DNA of 64,000 bases. Source: an uncultured Alphaproteobacteria bacterium (GTDB lineage: Bacteria; Pseudomonadota; Alphaproteobacteria; Puniceispirillales; UBA1172). The translations under genes and the position numbers were made by a program. How positions within the stretch are numbered: the first letter of the stretch is position 1; the number at the start of each line of letters is the position of its first letter. The notes beneath the pieces were generated by a model. That model saw only the letters and a program-made list of their open reading frames with translations, ran no database searches and was not told the origin of the DNA. This document shows, in pieces, positions 60,236 to 64,000 of this stretch. The DNA lies in assembly GCA_958431225.1 (NCBI GenBank), contig OY288107.1, positions 1,205,501 through 1,269,500 of the forward strand. Reading direction: 5' to 3'.

Positions 60236-60919
60236 ATGGGTAGTGAAACGAGTAAGACTAATGCGCTGCGGGTGGCGGGGTTTTTTGATACTTATCTTAC
60301 GGGGCGGGTTTTGGATATTGGTGCTGGGGGTGACCCGGTGATTCCGAGTGCGGAAATTTTTGACCAAGCTGAGGGCGATGCCAATCACATTTTGGATTAC
60401 CTCAAGCCCGAACAATATGACAGCGTGTTGTCTAGCCATTGCCTTGAACACATGCACGAACCCCGCCAAGCGCTCAAGGATTGGTGGGCGTTGGTTAAGC
60501 CCGGGGGTTTCCTCATCACCATCGTTCCCCATGAGGATTTGTACGAGCAATTTTGCTGGCCGTCTATTTTCAATCATGACCACAAAGCGACATTTCGTTT
60601 AGGGGGTGCGGGGTCATGGTCGCCGGTGTCTATTGATATTCTGGCGGAAATGCAGGCGCTCCCCCACAGCAAATTCATATCCAAGCGCATTTACGATGAG
60701 GGCTATGATTACGATTTGCAATTCCCCCAAGGACAAAAACCCAAAAACCACCGCGCCTTTTGGAACAGGCAATTATCCAGCATCGCAAGGCGCATACCGA
60801 ATCGCCATCTACGCAAAAAATTCCTAGCGTTCCAATTAAGGCGCGGCTACCCCATAGACCAAACCGCAAAACACGGCGCGCTGGCACAGATTGAGGTTAT
60901 TGTGCAGAAAGAGGGTTGA
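60236..60919 (+). CDS. Class I SAM-dependent methyltransferase
   Basis: A 227-residue methyltransferase: motif I RVLDIGAGGDPVIPSA, then SSHCLEHMHEPRQALKDWW and LVKPGGFLITIVPHEDLYEQ. Start at ATG 60236; an ATG at 60224 is in frame. It precedes two glycosyltransferase genes closely, so it may methylate a surface sugar. Confidence 0.88.
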   Translation: MGSETSKTNALRVAGFFDTYLTGRVLDIGAGGDPVIPSAEIFDQAEGDANHILDYLKPEQYDSVLSSHCLEHMHEPRQALKDWWALVKPGGFLITIVPHEDLYEQFCWPSIFNHDHKATFRLGGAGSWSPVSIDILAEMQALPHSKFISKRIYDEGYDYDLQFPQGQKPKNHRAFWNRQLSSIARRIPNRHLRKKFLAFQLRRGYPIDQTAKHGALAQIEVIVQKEG

Positions 60920-60925
60920 GGGGCA

Positions 60926-61978
60926 ATGCCAGCAAAATCATCGCAGAAAGCAAAGGTGCTGATTGTTTATCCGGTGGTCGGCATTGGCGACCTCATTTGG
61001 GTCAAGCCGTGGATTGATGAGGCGGTGCGCCAATTCAATGCGATTTTGATGGTGAGACCAGCCGTGCAAGGGCAGGTGATTTTTCAAGAGCATAAAGAGC
61101 TTGATGTGCGGCTTTTGCATCGTTCGCAAAGGGGGCATGAAAACTATCAGAAAGGGCGTCATGATGGGGTGATGGGATTCTTTCGTTTGGTGCATGACAT
61201 GCGCCAAATGCAGGTAGAACAGGTATGGGTGTTGCATCGTAGTTGGCGTTATGCGGGTGCGGCGATGTTGGCGGGGATTAAGAAACGTTTTGGCTATGGG
61301 CGCGGTAAGCAAAAGTTATTTTTAACTGCGCCTTCCCCATTGCCCCCAGACAAGCGCAGGCGTCACCCCCGCGAGGTGGTGGCTATGACGATGGCGGCAC
61401 GAGGGGTATTTCCCAAAGATACGCATCCGCGTCTTGCCGCCCTCCCCGCCCAACTGCGTCAAGCCAAAGCCCTCCTGCCGCCGAAAAAGCCTGTCATTAT
61501 TATGGGGGTGGGATGCTCGTGGCGCAATCAGGACGAACGCCGTTGGGACGCAAAATATTTTGCCGAAGTAGTGCGCTGGATGATTGCACATTATCCCCAA
61601 ACACATATTGTCCTCTGTGGCAGTGGTGAGGAAAAATCTGTCGGCGCAGAAATTTTAACCCATTTAGGCACGCACCCCTCCCAAGTGCAGTTGATTTTTG
61701 ACCAGCCTTTAGGTGTAGCAATCGGTCTTTGTCAATGTGCGCGGCTTTATATTGGCAATGATACTGGGCTTTTGAATATCGCCGCTGCTAGTGGGGCGCG
61801 GGTGATTCGGATATTGGCGAGCAAAAAATTCCTCGTGCTGGATTCGGAATTGATTGAAACGGTCGGGTTTGAAAATGCCAGCGACAACATCAATGATATC
61901 ACGCCAGAACAAGTCATCGCGGCGGTGCGTCCGCATTTAGACGCTATGACAAAGGCGGGGGCAAAGGCGGGGCGGTAA
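60926..61978 (+). CDS. Glycosyltransferase family 9 (heptosyltransferase-like)
   Basis: A 350-residue GT9 protein, the family of LPS heptosyltransferases acting at the inner face of the cytoplasmic membrane. VYPVVGIGDLIWVKPWI at the N-terminus, IIMGVGCSWRNQDERRW (nucleotide-sugar region), and LYIGNDTGLLNIAAASGARVI, the GT9 hallmark near the C-terminus. Six bases after the methyltransferase. Confidence 0.9.
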   Translation: MPAKSSQKAKVLIVYPVVGIGDLIWVKPWIDEAVRQFNAILMVRPAVQGQVIFQEHKELDVRLLHRSQRGHENYQKGRHDGVMGFFRLVHDMRQMQVEQVWVLHRSWRYAGAAMLAGIKKRFGYGRGKQKLFLTAPSPLPPDKRRRHPREVVAMTMAARGVFPKDTHPRLAALPAQLRQAKALLPPKKPVIIMGVGCSWRNQDERRWDAKYFAEVVRWMIAHYPQTHIVLCGSGEEKSVGAEILTHLGTHPSQVQLIFDQPLGVAIGLCQCARLYIGNDTGLLNIAAASGARVIRILASKKFLVLDSELIETVGFENASDNINDITPEQVIAAVRPHLDAMTKAGAKAGR

Positions 61979-61980
61979 AT

Positions 61981-62748
61981 ATGCAGGACGTTTTCATCAT
62001 ATCCCCCAAAACCGCTAGCGAACGGCGACGGATGCTGACGGAACGCTTTGCCGCGATTGGCTGTCGTGTGAATTTTATTGATGCGGCGATGGGGGATGCT
62101 TTGACCGATGCCGATAAACGCCCCTTTTTGGAATCAAAGGCGCAGAATTATGCGCGCTATGCGCATCGTGATACCGCTATTGGTGCGTCCATAAGCCATT
62201 TCAAAATTTGGCAGATGATTGCCGATGGTGCGGCAGAATACGGCTTTATTTTTGAAGATGACGCGATACCTATTGCTGAAGCCACTGACGTGGAGCAGGT
62301 TATGTCAAAACTGGGCAAATTAAGTGGGCGTATTGATGTCGTTTCGTTATTTGATAGCCACCGCCACCGCCCTCATGTGCCGATTCATAGATTGGATGCA
62401 AAATTTCAGTTGTCGGTGGTTAGATATAATGCGCATGGCGGGGTGGCGTATATGATTAGCAAAGCGGCGGCGCAAAAATTACTCAATGACCGCTATCGCT
62501 ATGTATTAGGCGTTGACCGCGCCATGTATAATTGGGGGTTGAATGGGTGCGATGTATTGCATCTTGACCCGCCGCTTTTTATTGAGGACGGGCGCGCATC
62601 CACAGTGACGCTGAGCGCACGTGCGCGTTGGGCAAATGATCGTTGGCATCATAAATTGGCGCGGAAATGGTGGATTCTTTATTCCTCTTTAGCCAAACGA
62701 TTGCGCTTGCTGTTTCATACGCGGCGGATGCGGGCGCGCTTTGATTAA
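61981..62748 (+). CDS. Glycosyltransferase family 25 (LPS biosynthesis)
   Basis: A 255-residue GT25 protein: FIISPKTASERRRMLTERFAAIG at the start, GASISHFKIWQMIADGAAEYG, FIFEDDAIP (the acidic metal motif) and GGVAYMISKAAAQKLL. These enzymes add galactose or glucose to lipooligosaccharide. Two bases after the GT9 gene; its TAA overlaps the stop of the convergent gene. Confidence 0.9.
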   Translation: MQDVFIISPKTASERRRMLTERFAAIGCRVNFIDAAMGDALTDADKRPFLESKAQNYARYAHRDTAIGASISHFKIWQMIADGAAEYGFIFEDDAIPIAEATDVEQVMSKLGKLSGRIDVVSLFDSHRHRPHVPIHRLDAKFQLSVVRYNAHGGVAYMISKAAAQKLLNDRYRYVLGVDRAMYNWGLNGCDVLHLDPPLFIEDGRASTVTLSARARWANDRWHHKLARKWWILYSSLAKRLRLLFHTRRMRARFD

Positions 62749-63368
62749 CCCCCGCACCAATCGGCATACGCTTCATCATGCGCGAGCCGTTCGCGTAATT
62801 CGCGTCTTATGCCTATCCAGCGTAGGTGTATGGAGTTGCGCATGATTTCTTCGTCTTGGGTTTTGAATTCATCTACCACTGGTGCCCATTGCATGAAGGC
62901 GTCGGATGAGCTGGCGAAAAAGCCGTCTCCGCTGGCGTGTTCGGTGAATCTAGCGACCCTTGCGCGGGATTTTAGGCGGTTTTCTGCTTTGTGGAATATG
63001 TTCTCGTCTACGTCTTGTTGTTCCACCCGTGCCAAAATGCGTCCGCCTAGATGTTTTGCCATTTTTACGCAATCGGTATGGCTGGCGTGTTTTGAGGCTT
63101 GGAATTGGGCGGCGGCGAATAGGGTTAAATCTGCCACTGATGCGGCGTAAATATGCCAACGTGCTATGGCTAGGGATGTCAAAAATGCCTCATTTTCAAA
63201 CATTTTTACAAAGGATGTCCCCGCCCGTGCCTTCACATACGTATAAAGCGTCACTTGGCTGACAAAGGCAGCATTTTCCTCAATAAACACCTCCAATGCG
63301 GCGATTGAGGCGATTTTGGGCGGTTTTTGCAAACCAATAATACGCAATATCTTGTTGAAAGAAAACAT
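62745..63368 (-). CDS. Unrecognised alpha-helical protein, 207 residues
   Basis: Not assigned with confidence. Predominantly helical, without membrane spans or signal peptide. Notable segments are LEVFIEENAAFVSQVTLYTY, LGGRILARVEQQDVDENIF and a Trp-rich end (WIGIRRELRERLAHDEAYADW). A conserved protein annotated as 'esterase' occurs beside DUF4212/symporter pairs in some alphaproteobacteria, and this may be it; no catalytic motif is visible. It diverges from the symporter genes. Confidence 0.65.
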   Translation of the reverse strand: MFSFNKILRIIGLQKPPKIASIAALEVFIEENAAFVSQVTLYTYVKARAGTSFVKMFENEAFLTSLAIARWHIYAASVADLTLFAAAQFQASKHASHTDCVKMAKHLGGRILARVEQQDVDENIFHKAENRLKSRARVARFTEHASGDGFFASSSDAFMQWAPVVDEFKTQDEEIMRNSIHLRWIGIRRELRERLAHDEAYADWCGG

Positions 63369-63554
63369 TTTTTCACCATATATGGAATATTTTTACAAAT
63401 TTTGTTGGAAAAAATAACAAAATCCTGATAAAAATGCTATACTAGTTGCGAAGATAATTTTCAAAAGGGGTATTTCTGGCGAGAATTATCAGCAAAAGGC
63501 GGGTATTATGCCCGTTCGTATTGATCCAATGTATTCTGAAGGAGGATATGGATT

Positions 63555-63806
63555 ATGGCTACTAAATCAGATCAACTCCAGCACTGGGAGGCGACTAAGC
63601 GGTTGACGCTTATCACGCTCATCATCTGGGCCGTTGTTTCATTCGGCATAAATTGGTTCGGGAGCGCATTGAATAGTGCGGCTTTTCCCGGGGCGTATTT
63701 TATGGCAGGCGCAGGCTCACAGCTCATTTTTGTGATTCTTGTGTTCTGGTTCGCCGCGCGTCAAAATCGTGTTGACGAGCTATATGGCATGAGCGAAGGA
63801 GACTAG
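63555..63806 (+). CDS. DUF4212 symporter small subunit
   Basis: An 83-residue protein with two membrane helices (about 17-38 and 48-70), of the DUF4212 family, which accompanies sodium:solute symporters of the acetate/pyruvate type. HWEATKRLTLITLIIWAVVSF and FWFAARQNRVDELYG fit the family. The Shine-Dalgarno GGAGGA is 8 bp upstream; a TATACT hexamer lies at 63438. Two bases before the large subunit. Confidence 0.9.
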   Translation: MATKSDQLQHWEATKRLTLITLIIWAVVSFGINWFGSALNSAAFPGAYFMAGAGSQLIFVILVFWFAARQNRVDELYGMSEGD

Positions 63807-63808
63807 TT

Positions 63809-64000
63809 ATGAAACTTGAAGGTGGATTTATTAATAATCTCGGCAAAGTCTATGGGGTTTATACGTTAGGTTTCCTCGGCTTTGTCATCTTGATGGCGAT
63901 CCTTGAAGCCATGGGTGTTCCTAACACCTATATTGGCTGGATGTTCGTTGCTTTCACGGTTTTAATCTACGCGCTCATCGGCGTTTTGTCGCGGACGATG
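63809..64000 (+). CDS. Sodium:solute symporter large subunit, 5' end
   Basis: The first 64 codons of a membrane protein that runs off the window: GGFINNLGKVYGVYTLGFLGFVILMAILE, then a second helix. Position after DUF4212 and the two N-terminal helices identify it as the SSS-family partner; substrate unknown. Confidence 0.85.
   Translation, partial: MKLEGGFINNLGKVYGVYTLGFLGFVILMAILEAMGVPNTYIGWMFVAFTVLIYALIGVLSRTM

Noticed and set aside
1-64000. tRNA or rRNA genes
   Set aside because: No cloverleaf-type T-loop motifs or rRNA-like stretches were noticed on reading, though a dedicated scan was not possible.

Overview
The window looks like a compact alphaproteobacterial chromosome, probably from a marine lineage of the Rhodospirillales/SAR116 kind. 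The grounds are the gene orders (chorismate mutase-hisC-tyrA; argH-lptM-lysA; etfB-etfA next to a PduO-type adenosyltransferase, a twin-membrane protein and folD), a DUF1127 gene, a YbfB/YjiJ-type MFS gene, many 1-8 bp overlaps, and three convergent gene pairs that share stop-codon bases. No rRNA, tRNA or CRISPR array was seen. The left 17 kb and the 53.9-54.9 kb island are visibly richer in A/T than the rest. All family names come from reading motifs by eye; nothing was searched.

1-16.5 kb is carbohydrate and acyl-CoA metabolism. The end of an aldehyde dehydrogenase is coupled to a GMC oxidoreductase. A five-gene operon follows (CoA-transferase, enoyl-CoA hydratase, SDR, DUF993 aldolase-like protein, sugar isomerase-like TIM barrel). 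On the opposite strand is a large GH31 protein whose motifs match alpha-1,4-glucan lyases rather than glucosidases. Next comes a sugar ABC importer (binding protein, two permeases, ATPase) with glucokinase. The five-gene operon and the importer operon share a TAACTAGG-YAGT inverted repeat at their promoters.

16.5-24.4 kb holds an MFS transporter, a set of hairpin-forming direct repeats, and a 2066-residue secreted RTX-type protein with two calcium-binding blocks and seven copies of a degenerate module.

24.4-31.2 kb is a peptidoglycan-recycling cluster: M19 dipeptidase, GH84 hexosaminidase, AnmK, MurQ, AmpG, NlpC/P60 peptidase and a T7-lysozyme-like amidase. The GH84 enzyme sits where a NagZ-type enzyme would be expected. 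31.3-40.9 kb carries HAD phosphatases, heterotetrameric sarcosine oxidase (soxBDAG), a class II aldolase, FolB, glyoxalase II and a methyltransferase-like protein. 40.9-51.1 kb is housekeeping: aromatic amino acid genes, YdcF, LysA, LptM, ArgH, ETF, PduO, FolD, YggT, DUF1127.

51.4-60.1 kb is a nucleoside uptake and salvage operon on the minus strand: ribokinase-like kinase, nucleoside hydrolase, 2OG-Fe(II) oxygenase, BMP-type ABC importer, cytidine deaminase. It is split between the ATPase and the first permease gene by a 968-bp AT-rich island flanked by an exact 19-bp direct repeat. The island carries two unknown small genes. Its left end also supplies a possible promoter, a Shine-Dalgarno site and a 13-codon leader that ends on the start codon of the downstream permease. 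This island is the best candidate for an undescribed mobile unit here.

60.2-64 kb has a methyltransferase, GT9 and GT25 glycosyltransferases for surface glycans, an unrecognised protein, and the start of a DUF4212/sodium:solute symporter pair.
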